DNA of 64,000 nucleotides from Planctomycetota bacterium (lineage in GTDB: Bacteria; Planctomycetota; UBA1135; GCA-002686595): positions 124,001 through 188,000 of the forward strand of contig JACRIN010000051.1 in assembly GCA_016220085.1 (NCBI GenBank), given 5' to 3'. The notes under the pieces were generated by a model. The model was not told the DNA's origin. It searched no databases and was given only the letters and a program-made list of their open reading frames with translations. Below, piece by piece: positions 56,512 through 64,000 of this stretch. The translations under genes were made by a program, and so were the position numbers. Positions within the stretch are counted from its first letter, which is position 1. Every line of letters starts with the position of its first letter.

Positions 56512-56922
56512 ATGAAAGTCGCCGTCGTCGGGATGAGTCTCTTCGGTCGTTCGCTCGCCGTCGGACTCGCGCGTTGCGGCGCGGAGGTGATCGCGATCGA
56601 CAGCAAGCTCGAGCGCGTCGAGTCGGTCCGCGACGAGGTGACGCTCGCCGTGTGCCTCGACGCGACCGACGAGCGCGCGTTGCGCTCCCAGGGTGTCCAC
56701 GAGGTCGACGTGCTGGTCGCGAGCATCGGCAACGACTTCGAGGCGAATCAGCTCTTGGTGATGCTCGCCAAGGAGTTCGGGATCGCCCGCGTCATCGCGC
56801 GCGCGCCGTCGCCTCGCCACGCGCAGATCCTGCGCAAGCTCGGCGCCGACGACGTGATCCTGCCCGAGGTCGAGGCCGCCGAGCGCGCAGCGAAGGAGCT
56901 GCTCGAGCGCCGCGGGCCGTGA
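56512..56922 (+). CDS. TrkA/KtrA-like RCK_N regulatory subunit, short
   Basis: A 136-residue Rossmann-fold protein: KVAVVGMSLFGRSLAVGLA binds the nucleotide and the Asp in VIAIDSKLERVE contacts its ribose. Typical KtrA proteins (about 220 residues) have a second RCK_C domain for ligand binding; it is missing here, and the frame ends normally. GAGGAG lies 8-12 bases before ATG 56512. It would assemble on the adjacent Trk subunit. The last 4 bases overlap the next gene. Confidence 0.9.
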   Translation: MKVAVVGMSLFGRSLAVGLARCGAEVIAIDSKLERVESVRDEVTLAVCLDATDERALRSQGVHEVDVLVASIGNDFEANQLLVMLAKEFGIARVIARAPSPRHAQILRKLGADDVILPEVEAAERAAKELLERRGP

Positions 56923-57485
56923 GCGACGGAAGGGCGTCGCCGCGCGCGGTGGGAGTCGACGCCGCCGCTCACCGCGAGCGGACCGATTCCAGTCCGATCG
57001 CGGCGCCCGTCGATGGAGGCGGCGTGCCGCGAGCCTCGACCTCGAATCCGCCGCGTCATCCGCGCGAAGGCGATCCCGCGTTCCGACGGTTGCCGGACGA
57101 GGTGAAGCGCGAAGTGCGCGCCGGTTGGGCTGCGGATGCGGCGCAGGAGCTCGGCATCGCGGAGCTCGAGAAGCTGCGGCGGCGCCGGGCGTGGCTCGAG
57201 GGCGCGCTGTTGATCGCAGGGACCGAGCTCCTGCTCAAGGCGTTCGCGCCACTGCATCTCGGCGTCGCACTCGGAGTCGGGCTGGGAGTCGGCGAAGCGT
57301 GGTGGCGCACCGGTGCGGGTCAGATGCTCACGCCGTTGATCGCGACGGTCCCCTACCTCGCGTTGCAGCTCGCTTGGCTCGCGCTCGGGATCGGTCAGCC
57401 GTCGGCTCTGCTCTTCGGCGCGGCGTTCATCGCGTTCACGAGCTCGTACCTTGGTGTGCGCCGCGAGCAACGCATCGGCGAGTGA
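56919..57485 (+). CDS. small membrane protein of the potassium operon, unknown function
   Basis: A 188-residue protein from GTG 56919, overlapping the RCK gene stop by 4 bases (GTGA). The first ~65 residues are polar, with REGDPAFRRLPDEVKREVRAG. Then come three or four hydrophobic helices, such as GALLIAGTELLLKAFAP, GVALGVGLGVGEAW and YLALQLAWLALGIGQPSALLFGA. No family recognised. The translational coupling suggests that it belongs to the transporter, possibly taking the place of the missing RCK_C domain or acting as an accessory subunit. Confidence 0.65.
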   Translation: MSDGRASPRAVGVDAAAHRERTDSSPIAAPVDGGGVPRASTSNPPRHPREGDPAFRRLPDEVKREVRAGWAADAAQELGIAELEKLRRRRAWLEGALLIAGTELLLKAFAPLHLGVALGVGLGVGEAWWRTGAGQMLTPLIATVPYLALQLAWLALGIGQPSALLFGAAFIAFTSSYLGVRREQRIGE

Positions 57486-57489
57486 GCGA

Positions 57490-57593
57490 CATGCGGAGCC
57501 GCACCACTTCTTCCGGGTTCCGCCGAACGCGACGGCGACGGCGACGGCACCGTGCCTCGCCGGAAGGCTGGAGGAAGTGGTGCGACTCCGTAG
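57490..57593. repeat. hairpin repeat family H, copy c
   Basis: About 104 bases with inverted ends: left GCGGAGCCGCACCACTTCTT and right GGAAGTGGTGCGACTCCGTAG. Between is TTCCGCCGAACGCG...CCTCGCCGGAAGG. It follows the small membrane protein stop by 5 bases and precedes the fragment at 57595. Confidence 0.8.
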
Positions 57594-57594
57594 G

Positions 57595-57701
57595 TCAGTC
57601 GTAGACGGCGAGCCACGTCGACGGCTCACCGAACTGCGCCGCCCACTGCGCGCCGTCGACCGAGTACGGATGATCGAGGCGGCCGTCGCGATCCTCGTCA
57701 A
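57595..57701 (-). pseudogene. 3' fragment of a paralogue of the gene at 57818
   Basis: About 35 codons ending in a stop at 57597-57595. The translation contains VDEDRDGRLDHPYSVDGAQW, with an end FGEPSTWLAVYD, aligning to the last 36 residues (TDEDRDGAIDHWYSLDQ...GSPETWLAVYD) of the protein at 57818-58642. It stops exactly at the left edge of hairpin repeat copy d, so the rest of the gene is gone. Confidence 0.8.
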
Positions 57702-57798
57702 CTACGGAGCCGCACCAATTCTTCCGGGTTCCGCCGCACGCGATGGCGACTGCGGTGTGCCTCGGCGACACTTTGGAAGAAGTGGTGCGACTCCGTAG
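57702..57798. repeat. hairpin repeat family H, copy d
   Basis: 97 bases whose ends CTACGGAGCCGCACCAATTC (from 57702) and GAAGTGGTGCGACTCCGTAG (to 57798) are inverted repeats, matching at 22 of 24 positions. As RNA it would fold into a long hairpin. The distance from its right end to the stop of the 57818 gene is 19 bases, similar to a terminator position. Confidence 0.85.
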
Positions 57799-57817
57799 TA
57801 GAAGCGTTGGCCGTGCG

Positions 57818-58642
57818 TCAGTCGTAAACGGCGAGCCAGGTTTCGGGCGAACCGAGCTCGGTCGCCCAACTCACCTGGTCGAGCGAGTACCAGTGGTCGA
57901 TCGCTCCGTCGCGGTCTTCGTCGGTCAACACCAACGACTCGTCGGTTGTGTGGCGCTCGTCGACATCGACGCCGTAGACGTACACGAAGCCCTTTGTCGC
58001 GTGGGAGCCCGCCCAGACGTACCGCCAGTCCGGAGTCGCGAGCGCGGGTACGGTGGTCTTGTCGTAGACCGACGTCCAAACACGGCTGTTCAGGTCGAAG
58101 ACGAAGAGCTCGTTGCTGTCGCGGAATTGGACGAGCGCCTTCGTCGGCGAGCCGGACACGGCTTCGACGCGGCGCATGAAACGCACGGTGTCCTTGCCCG
58201 CCTGGAGCTCGGAGAACAGCGTCTCGCGCGTGAACGTCGGCAGCGCCGAGGACGGGAGCACGGGCATCGAATAGGTCCAGCGCTCGATCTCGGTGTGGGC
58301 GTTCGCACGGCGCTTGCCGGCGACGAGCAACGCGCCTCCGACTTCCGCGGCGGCGGTGGGCCAGAACTCGAGATCGAAGCGTTGACGGACGCTCTTGCGC
58401 TCGCCGGCTTCGGTGAACCACCAATCGATCCAGAGCTGCTTGTCCTTCGTCGCGATCACGACCTTCCCGCGCACTTTCGCCGCGGGCAATTCGGTCGGCC
58501 GCAGCGTCGTCTGGCTCGGCCACGCCGAATCCGGCTGCGTGGCGACCGCCTGCGGACCTTGCGGCAGCGTCGCGGAGCCGCCGGTCTGCGGTCCGCCGGA
58601 TTGGAACAGCAACCACGAGCATGCGAGGAGCATCGTTTTCAT
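57818..58642 (-). CDS. secreted protein of unknown function
   Basis: A 274-residue protein with an N-terminal signal (MLLACSWLLFQSGG; the cysteine is early, so a lipoprotein is uncertain). Mature part beta-rich with repeated strand-turn segments, KDKQLWIDWWFTEAGERKS, SNELFVFDLNSRVWTSVYDK and DEDRDGAIDHWYSLDQ. The last resembles the closing D-x-D-x-D-G loop of lipoproteins at 1499-2320. A duplicated end of this gene lies at 57595-57701. It follows the secreted HExxH protein gene by 3 bases and is co-transcribed with it. Confidence 0.65.
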   Translation of the reverse strand: MKTMLLACSWLLFQSGGPQTGGSATLPQGPQAVATQPDSAWPSQTTLRPTELPAAKVRGKVVIATKDKQLWIDWWFTEAGERKSVRQRFDLEFWPTAAAEVGGALLVAGKRRANAHTEIERWTYSMPVLPSSALPTFTRETLFSELQAGKDTVRFMRRVEAVSGSPTKALVQFRDSNELFVFDLNSRVWTSVYDKTTVPALATPDWRYVWAGSHATKGFVYVYGVDVDERHTTDESLVLTDEDRDGAIDHWYSLDQVSWATELGSPETWLAVYD

Positions 58643-58645
58643 GGC

Positions 58646-59338
58646 TTACCTCGCACAGCAGTCGTCGAAGGTGTCGGTCGCCGCGGCGCGCGCGCCGCTC
58701 ATCGCGAAGTGACCCGCCGGACAGAGCGTCGGGCTGCAGCCCGAATCCTCTTGATACGCGTGGCTCGCGCCGACGACGAGGTCGAGCTCGACCATCTCGC
58801 ACGGTCCCTTCGATTCGGACACCGGCCAGCCGCAGATCATCTCGAGGATCGCGCTCGCTTGCGCGAAGTGCATCGACGCGTGATTGCACGGGCCGCAGAG
58901 CGGATCATTGGTCGTCGGATCCTCGTGACCGCCGCCATGGGTGCGCCGGTTCTGAACGTGCTCGTATTCGTGCGCGACGATCATCGCGGCTTCGAATTCC
59001 GAGAGCTGTTGCTCGCCGTCGACGTCCTTGGAGTTGACCAGGATCGTGTCGAGGTCGCTGACGCCGTGCGCGTCGGGCGGCGTGAAGAGCTCTCCATAGC
59101 CGACCGAGCCCCCCGGACCGAGATCCGCGACGATCGCGTCGGCGTGCACGTCGCCGTAGACCGAGGCGATCTCGTCGTGGAGCGCCGCGATGTCGAATTG
59201 GGGCGGACAGGCCTGTTCACCGATCTGGAAGCCCATCGGGCCGCCGATCTTCAGATCCCCGGCCGATTGGGTCGGCGCGGATGCGGATGAAGTAGCCAAC
59301 AACATGACCATCGAGGGCCAGCGTGCGAGCGCGAGCAT
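58646..59338 (-). CDS. secreted HExxH protein, putative metallopeptidase
   Basis: A 230-residue protein. ATG 59338 is used since it gives a proper signal peptide (LALARWPSMVMLLATSSASA); an in-frame TTG at 59368 would add ten residues. AAMIVAHEYEHVQNRRTHGG contains an HExxH zinc site, followed by many cysteines (DPLCGPCNHASMHFAQASA, EMICG, GCSPTLCP, FDDCCAR). This looks like a small disulfide-rich exported metalloprotease, though no family is recognised and the third zinc ligand is not assigned. It is the first gene of the two-gene unit with 57818-58642. Confidence 0.6.
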   Translation of the reverse strand: MLALARWPSMVMLLATSSASAPTQSAGDLKIGGPMGFQIGEQACPPQFDIAALHDEIASVYGDVHADAIVADLGPGGSVGYGELFTPPDAHGVSDLDTILVNSKDVDGEQQLSEFEAAMIVAHEYEHVQNRRTHGGGHEDPTTNDPLCGPCNHASMHFAQASAILEMICGWPVSESKGPCEMVELDLVVGASHAYQEDSGCSPTLCPAGHFAMSGARAAATDTFDDCCAR

Positions 59339-59578
59339 CTTTGGAATTTCACCGAGCAGCCGGGGCAAGTCGACTGCTGGGGTTTTCGACGGACGCTAGC
59401 CGCGGTCTGGAGCCCAGTCAATTCGACCCGCCCCAGTAGGCGCGAGCACGGGATCGAGCTCTCGTTTTCACCGCTTCGCACCACGGTGTCGCCAGCCGAT
59501 TCCCACGGACGAGCACCCAGAAACCCTGAACGGACTCGCTCCGCGCGCGGATCGGCGCGACAGCGTGCCGCGTGCTCT

Positions 59579-61351
59579 TCAGGCGTCGAGGCGAGTCAGC
59601 GCGAACGTGCGCAGCATGTCGCGGCCCTTGAGCGTCCGGCCGTCGCGCTCGGTGATCTGGATCGTCAGCGTGTCGCCCGATTGGATGCCGAACGTGTTCT
59701 GCATCATGTGCACGACGAGCACTTCGTTCGCCATGTCGTAGCCCCACGTGCCCGCGATCTGCGACGTGACGCCCCACACCGTCGAACCGCCGACGACCGC
59801 ACCGTTCGGCGCGAAGTCGAGCGTGTACTTGGCGCCCGGGATACCGAGCGCCTTGAGCTCGATCACCCAACGACCCGGTTGGAACTTCGGGTCGGCGAGG
59901 TGCGGAGGAAGGCCGAAGTTCGCGGGGCCAGAGCTCGGCGTCGAGCTCGTCCCCGAATTCGCCACGGTGTTTGCCGCCGAACTCGCCGCCGAATTCGTCG
60001 GCGCATGCGCGACCGGCGCGGGCGTCTTCGCCGCGACGACGCGCGCTCGCACTTCGATCCGCGCGTCGCCGACGTTCGAGCGGAGCTGCAACCAGCCTTG
60101 CTTCGAGCCCGGATCGGTGTCGACCAAAGTCACCAAGAGCCCTTCGGCGTTGCGATCGACCTCGAAGAAGTCGCCCTCGGTCTCGACGCTCCAATCGAAC
60201 CGGCCGGGGACGTCGCTCCAGATCTTGAGTTGCTCTTGCGGCTCTTGGCCGCGCGTGCGTCGACCGAAATCGATGCACTTGTCGGGCCAGGTCGAGAGTT
60301 TGTTGCCGAGCGTCGTCGCGACCTCGGGCGTCGGCTCGTCGCACGGTTGCGGCAGCGCCGAGGGCGGGGCCGAAGTCGCGGACTCGGAGTCCGGCGCGGC
60401 GGCGACCTTCATCCACGCCATCACGAACGCGGTCGGCTTCGTGCGCTCGGCACCGAACTCCTCGAGCAGCTTCGCTTGCAGCTTCTGCCTCGCCGTGCGC
60501 TCCTTCGGCTCGACGTTGAGGCAATCGAGCGCGTCCGAGACGACCTCGTCGGGCAGATCTTGCGTCGCCGCGAGCCCGAGGATCCGCGAGCGGGCCTTCT
60601 GCTTCGCCGCCTCCCACGCGTCGCGTCCGGTGCGCGCGATCAGGAGCTCGCCCTCCGCCTGGAAAGCCCACTTTTGAGGCCGTTGGTGACCTTCCGCGCT
60701 GACGCTCTGATTGACGTAGTCGTAGAGCTCGTCAAACGTGACCAATCCGTCGCCGTCGACGTCGGCCGCGCCGGTGCGGATGCCTTCGATCACGTTGCGC
60801 GTGAAGACGCCGAGACCGGCTTCGGGCGTTTCGAGCGCGGTCTGCACCGAGCTCGACGCGCTCATGATGCAGATGCCGGCGCCCTGCGCGGCGACTTGGA
60901 GCTGATCGTCGACCGAGCTGCGCGTGAAGGACTTCCCGACCGCGCCGCTGTAGCAGCAATCGAGCAAGAGCATCACGTTCTTGCAGCGCGACACGTCGAG
61001 GAAGTCCTTGAGCTCGCCGATGCGAACCGCGCTCGATTCGAGCGCGTCGAGCACCGTGTCGGTCATCGTCAGACAGAGGCGCCCGGTCGGATCGAGCTTG
61101 CCGTGGCCGGAGAAGTAGATCAGCACCTGATCGTCCTTCGCCGCGGTGCGCAGCGAGCGATTGAGCTGCACGCGCACTTTTTGGCTCGGCTGGTTCTTCA
61201 GCACGAGCACCTCGTCGAACACGCCGCCTTGGTCGCCGGCGAGCACCTTGCGGAGCTCGTCGACATCCCGCTCGGGCGCGTCGAGCGTCGCGAGCCCGGG
61301 CTCGTCCGGGTAGCGACTCGAAGCGATCAGGATTGCGACGCGGCGGCTCAT
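59579..61351 (-). CDS. caspase-fold (peptidase C14) protein with EF-hand and beta modules
   Basis: A 590-residue protein. Residues ~1-230 are a caspase-like peptidase domain: RRVAILIASSRYPDE, catalytic histidine in VLIYFSGHGKLD and catalytic cysteine in VMLLLDCCYSGAVG. An EF-hand-like loop, DVDGDGLVTFDELYDYV, follows at ~200-217, suggesting calcium control. Next is a helical segment (~245-320), an Ig-like segment (CIDFGRRTRGQEP...), an alanine/serine linker (~440-475) and a lipocalin-like C-terminal beta domain. Its gene begins 13 bases after the EACC1-like gene. Caspases with such extensions occur in bacterial conflict and regulated-death systems. No signal peptide, so it is cytoplasmic. Confidence 0.88.
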   Translation of the reverse strand: MSRRVAILIASSRYPDEPGLATLDAPERDVDELRKVLAGDQGGVFDEVLVLKNQPSQKVRVQLNRSLRTAAKDDQVLIYFSGHGKLDPTGRLCLTMTDTVLDALESSAVRIGELKDFLDVSRCKNVMLLLDCCYSGAVGKSFTRSSVDDQLQVAAQGAGICIMSASSSVQTALETPEAGLGVFTRNVIEGIRTGAADVDGDGLVTFDELYDYVNQSVSAEGHQRPQKWAFQAEGELLIARTGRDAWEAAKQKARSRILGLAATQDLPDEVVSDALDCLNVEPKERTARQKLQAKLLEEFGAERTKPTAFVMAWMKVAAAPDSESATSAPPSALPQPCDEPTPEVATTLGNKLSTWPDKCIDFGRRTRGQEPQEQLKIWSDVPGRFDWSVETEGDFFEVDRNAEGLLVTLVDTDPGSKQGWLQLRSNVGDARIEVRARVVAAKTPAPVAHAPTNSAASSAANTVANSGTSSTPSSGPANFGLPPHLADPKFQPGRWVIELKALGIPGAKYTLDFAPNGAVVGGSTVWGVTSQIAGTWGYDMANEVLVVHMMQNTFGIQSGDTLTIQITERDGRTLKGRDMLRTFALTRLDA

Positions 61352-61364
61352 CGGACCCTCGCGC

Positions 61365-61736
61365 TCAGCGCTTCTTCGCGATCGACTTCTCGAGGATCCC
61401 GAGCGCGCGTCGCGTGTTCTCGTCGTTCAGCCGCTTCGCGTCGAGCTCGACTTCCTCGCCGTCGGCACCCTTGAACTTCAACTTCAACGCGGGCTCGCGC
61501 TGGAAGTAGGTCTTGAGCACGTTGATCGCCGCGACCGCCGCGCCGCTCGAGATGAACGTGATCAGGATGTTGCCGAGCGAGATCGCGTCGCCGCGCGAAC
61601 CCTTGGGCGCCGCGACTTGCTCGACGCGCACGTCGGCGCCTTGGAGCTGGTTCAGCTCGCTCGTCAGCTCGTCGACGAGACCCTGCAGATCTTCCGGCGT
61701 GCGCTCGGCGCACGCGACGGTCATTCGAACGCCCAT
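61365..61736 (-). CDS. EACC1-like effector-associated protein
   Basis: A 123-residue protein; GGAGGAGC lies just before ATG 61736. The pattern is that of 'effector-associated constant component' (EACC1) proteins: an N-terminal alpha/beta half (LQGLVDELTSELNQLQGADV), a central hydrophobic helix (LGNILITFISSGAAVAAINV) and a final strand-loop-strand with FKGADGEEVELDAKRLND. EACC1 proteins were described next to caspase, trypsin and other effectors in NTP-dependent conflict systems (Kaur, Burroughs, Iyer and Aravind). Here it is the first gene before the caspase, which fits. Molecular role not known; a sensor or anchor is plausible. Confidence 0.7.
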   Translation of the reverse strand: MGVRMTVACAERTPEDLQGLVDELTSELNQLQGADVRVEQVAAPKGSRGDAISLGNILITFISSGAAVAAINVLKTYFQREPALKLKFKGADGEEVELDAKRLNDENTRRALGILEKSIAKKR

Positions 61737-61858
61737 GTTTGCTCCTCCTCCGGCCGCGCCGCGCGGCCGGCGCGGATCCTAGCACTCCGCAAGGCCAGGG
61801 CGGACGCACGCCGAAGCGAAGGCGCGCCGTCGAAATCACGAGCCGGGGAGTCGCGACG

Positions 61859-62100
61859 TCATTCGACGGTCAATCGAAGCGTGCGGCTCGCGCGCCAACG
61901 CTGGCGACGCGCCGCTTCCGGGCAACGCGGCTCGCCGAGCGCGCTCCAGAGCTCGACCACCCACAGCTCGACGCCGACGGTGACCTGGAATTCGCCCGGT
62001 CGTTCGAACGAGAAGGGTCGGTCGAGCGCGTCGAGACTCCGATAGGGCACGCCGGGCGCGAGCTCGACCGTGTGGCGGACGTGGCGTTGGCTCGGGTCGG
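61859..62100 (-). pseudogene. C-terminal fragment of the 49802/50733 lipoprotein family
   Basis: The minus frame ending at 61859 encodes HTVELAPGVPYRSLDALDR, FSFERPGEFQVTVGVELWVV and the tail RASRTLRLTVE, the same order as GxxW/F...PGTYEIEVEY...LRFTLTR in the lipoproteins near 50 kb. No start or signal is seen in the 200 bases upstream, where a better-looking frame is out of phase, so it reads as a decayed copy. Some codons to its right (to ~62235) may belong to it. Confidence 0.4.
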
Positions 62101-62315
62101 CCGCCCGCGCGCTCGGTCGACGCTCGACACCAGCGCGCTCTCTAGTCGCGCGTCGAACTCGGTTGTGAGCTCCGTCGACGAAACAGACGTCGTCGCACGC
62201 TCGCGCGCGGTCCGACGCCCAGGATCATCGCTGTGCGCTGACGGCCGCGCGCTAGCGACCGCGCGTTGACGGCCGCACGCGCACGGTGGCGCGCCGCGAT
62301 CGGCGCGCTGGCGGC

Positions 62316-62723
62316 TCAGATCGCGCCCTTGCCCTTCAGGAACGGCGCGTACTTCTTGTCGGTGCCGAGGATGTGGTTGTTCAGCCAGTCGCGCAGGAAG
62401 TTCATCACCGCGGCCGACAGCTTGGTCTTGCCCGTCTTGACCTGCGCTTGGAACTCGAGCACTTGCTTGGCGAGCTTGTCGTGCTCGGCCTTGTGGGCGA
62501 CCGCTTCCGCGTAGCCGTGCGTCGCGAAGAGCTTCTCCTCGTGCGCGAAGTGCGTGACCGTGTACTGCACCAACCCATCGAGGATCTTCGCGATCGCATC
62601 GTTGCCTTGGCCGGCGAGCATCGCGTCCTGGAGGCTGTTGAGCATGTCGATCAGCTTCTTGTGCTGATTGTCGATCGACGCGATTCCGGTCGCGTACTTC
62701 TCGGTCCACGTCATCAAGGCCAT
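62316..62723 (-). CDS. bacteriohemerythrin
   Basis: A 135-residue di-iron oxygen-binding protein. All ligands are in place: IDNQHKKLIDMLN, HFAHEEKLFATHGY, HKAEHDKLAKQVL and WLNNHILGTDKKYAPFL (the HxxxxD end). ATG 62723 follows AAAGGAC. It is encoded 28 bases after the soluble methyl-accepting protein gene, so the two are probably co-transcribed; together with the HHE-PAS protein at 13205 it points to management of low oxygen, which suits an oxygen-sensitive selenium formate dehydrogenase. Confidence 0.94.
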   Translation of the reverse strand: MALMTWTEKYATGIASIDNQHKKLIDMLNSLQDAMLAGQGNDAIAKILDGLVQYTVTHFAHEEKLFATHGYAEAVAHKAEHDKLAKQVLEFQAQVKTGKTKLSAAVMNFLRDWLNNHILGTDKKYAPFLKGKGAI

Positions 62724-62751
62724 TGGGATCGTCCTTTCGTCTGCTCTGGGA

Positions 62752-63660
62752 TCACGGCGCAGCGAGCACGGAGCCGTGCTCACCGCCGAACTCACTCGCG
62801 CGCTCGACGCGCAGTCGCGCACCGATCGCGCGCAAGTCGTCGACGCTCTTCGAGAGCTCCTCGGCGGCCGTGCGCACACGCGCGGCGCTGCCGCCGGTCT
62901 GGTCCGCGGCCTGATTGGCGGCGGAGATGCTCTCGGCGACGCGCCGGCTGCCGGAGGCGGCGACGCGCACGTTCGAGCTGATCTGCGTGGTCGACTGCGC
63001 TTGTTCCGCGAACGACTGCGACACGGTGTTGGAGATCGCGTGGAGCTTGCGAATCGTCCCGCCGATGCCGTCGATCGCGTGCACGCACTGCGAGGCGACC
63101 GTTTGGATCGCTTCGTTCTGCGCGTCGATCTTCTCGGTCGCGCTCGCGGCTTCCTGCGCGAGTCGCTTGACCTCCGCGGCGACGACGGCGAAGCCGCGGC
63201 CGACTTCGCCGGCGCGCTCGGCCTCGATCGTCGCGTTGAGCGCGAGCAAGCGCGTCTGCCGCGCGATCTGCGAGATCAGCTTGACGACCGGCGCGATTTG
63301 CAGGGAGATCTTGGTCAGGTCGGCGACGGCGGCGTTCGTGCGCTCGACCTCGGCGACCGCTTCGTTGGCGAGGCGTGTCGACTCGTCGACTTGGCGCCCG
63401 ACCTCGGCGGCGGAATTCGAGAGCCCGTCGGTCGCGTCCGCGACGAACTCGAAGCTCATCGCGATCTGCTCGGCGGTGTCGGCGGCGCCGGACGCGCTCT
63501 CGACGGTCGTTCCCGTGCTGCTCGCGACTTCTTCTGCCGCCTCGCGGACCCGAGTCGCGGCGGCGGCGACCGCGTCGATCACCGCGTCGAGCGCGCCATC
63601 GACGTCCTCGATCGCGGCGGCGGCAAGCGACGCCAGCGGACTCGTCGCCTCAGGCGTCAT
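62752..63660 (-). CDS. soluble methyl-accepting chemotaxis-type signalling protein
   Basis: A 302-residue protein without membrane helices. ATG 63660 is chosen because the helical part starts there. The hairpin tip [20 protein letters not shown] and [18 protein letters not shown] are highly conserved in MCP signalling domains that bind CheA and CheW. Heptads continue on both sides of the tip. No N-terminal sensor domain is present, so sensing would come through a partner; the hemerythrin encoded 28 bases downstream is the natural candidate for oxygen. No cheA or cheW is in the window. Confidence 0.88.
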   Translation of the reverse strand: MTPEATSPLASLAAAAIEDVDGALDAVIDAVAAAATRVREAAEEVASSTGTTVESASGAADTAEQIAMSFEFVADATDGLSNSAAEVGRQVDESTRLANEAVAEVERTNAAVADLTKISLQIAPVVKLISQIARQTRLLALNATIEAERAGEVGRGFAVVAAEVKRLAQEAASATEKIDAQNEAIQTVASQCVHAIDGIGGTIRKLHAISNTVSQSFAEQAQSTTQISSNVRVAASGSRRVAESISAANQAADQTGGSAARVRTAAEELSKSVDDLRAIGARLRVERASEFGGEHGSVLAAP

Positions 63661-64000
63661 GCGCACGCCTCGTTGCCGGTCGCGAAGCGCGCGCGGCGCC
63701 GGGGCATCGAACTCAGGGACGGAGCGAACATGCGTCGACCTATCGGGTCGTCCCGACGCGCGCTTGAGCGAGTCCCGCGAGCACGCGACGCTCCGCGGAG
63801 AGCGAGCGCCCGGTTGCTCCCGCGTCCGACTCAGCTCGCCGCACGCCGAGCTCCCCTCGCTCGCGCGAAGGCCCGCTGCGAGTCCGGCGGACGTGCCACG
63901 GTGCTGCCAAGGGCGTACGCACCGCTCCACAGCCCCCGTGTCCGCGGGCGCCGCCCGGTCGGTTTCGGCGCGGCGCGTGGGTCGAGGGCCGAGCGACGCG
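63661..64000. other. 340-bp region at the right edge, no gene recognised
   Basis: Upstream of the methyl-accepting protein start and should hold its promoter. Open frames here are arginine-rich and without domain patterns. No RNA or repeat recognised. Confidence 0.4.

Overview
The window is a GC-rich (roughly 70%), densely coded bacterial chromosome segment. Several traits point to a planctomycete-like lineage, inferred without any database search: an ECF-type sigma factor fused through one membrane helix to carboxypeptidase-regulatory-like repeats, many small lineage-type lipoproteins, LpxA (so a Gram-negative envelope with lipid A), a caspase-fold protease, and PHP and HEAT-repeat proteins. 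No rRNA, tRNA, CRISPR array or replication origin was recognised.

Layout. 1-2320: two related lipoprotein genes on the minus strand flanking a ParD/ParE-type toxin-antitoxin pair. 2427-9107: a formate module. It holds a selenocysteine formate dehydrogenase catalytic subunit read through an in-frame TGA followed by a SECIS-like hairpin, a giant NuoE-NuoF-NuoG-like electron-transfer fusion, and formate-tetrahydrofolate ligase. The formate dehydrogenase is split and permuted: its usual N-terminal [4Fe-4S] domain lies at the C-terminus of the downstream electron-transfer protein. 9143-20405: a methyltransferase, an IS1380-like transposase remnant, a large secreted beta-domain protein, a hemerythrin-PAS protein, an M4 metalloprotease without a signal peptide, and an ABC-2 export operon (permease, ATPase, HlyD-like lipoprotein). 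20702-36579: a HEAT-repeat protein, a frameshifted FG-GAP-like gene, a histidine phosphatase, a second signal-less HExxH metalloprotease, a membrane glycosyltransferase, lpxA, a thioredoxin/heme-c/PDZ protein, a family-2 glycosyltransferase, a PHP lipoprotein and a SAM methyltransferase-like protein.

36693-41686: two HDOD-receiver-GGDEF paralogues, one with the phospho-acceptor Asp replaced by Tyr, and an Hpt protein. 41880-49710: lipB, the sigma-factor fusion, then a 2.2-kb cassette (AAA ATPase plus DUF4276-like protein, resembling two-gene defence systems). The cassette is bracketed by a 149-bp direct repeat of the 3' end of lpdA, consistent with integration into the end of that gene. 49802-57485: two paralogous lipoproteins, a histidine kinase with an NtrC-like regulator that lacks a normal GAFTGA motif, and a Trk/Ktr potassium uptake operon. 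57490-64000: hairpin repeats that cut a duplicated gene, two secreted proteins, a caspase plus EACC1-like pair, a hemerythrin and a soluble methyl-accepting protein.

Themes are one-carbon/formate redox chemistry, envelope and secreted proteins, signal transduction by two-component and cyclic-di-GMP-type proteins, and at least three conflict-type modules (ParDE, ATPase/DUF4276, caspase/EACC1). Several families of dispersed or tandem repeats sit at gene ends and appear to have reshaped the neighbouring genes.
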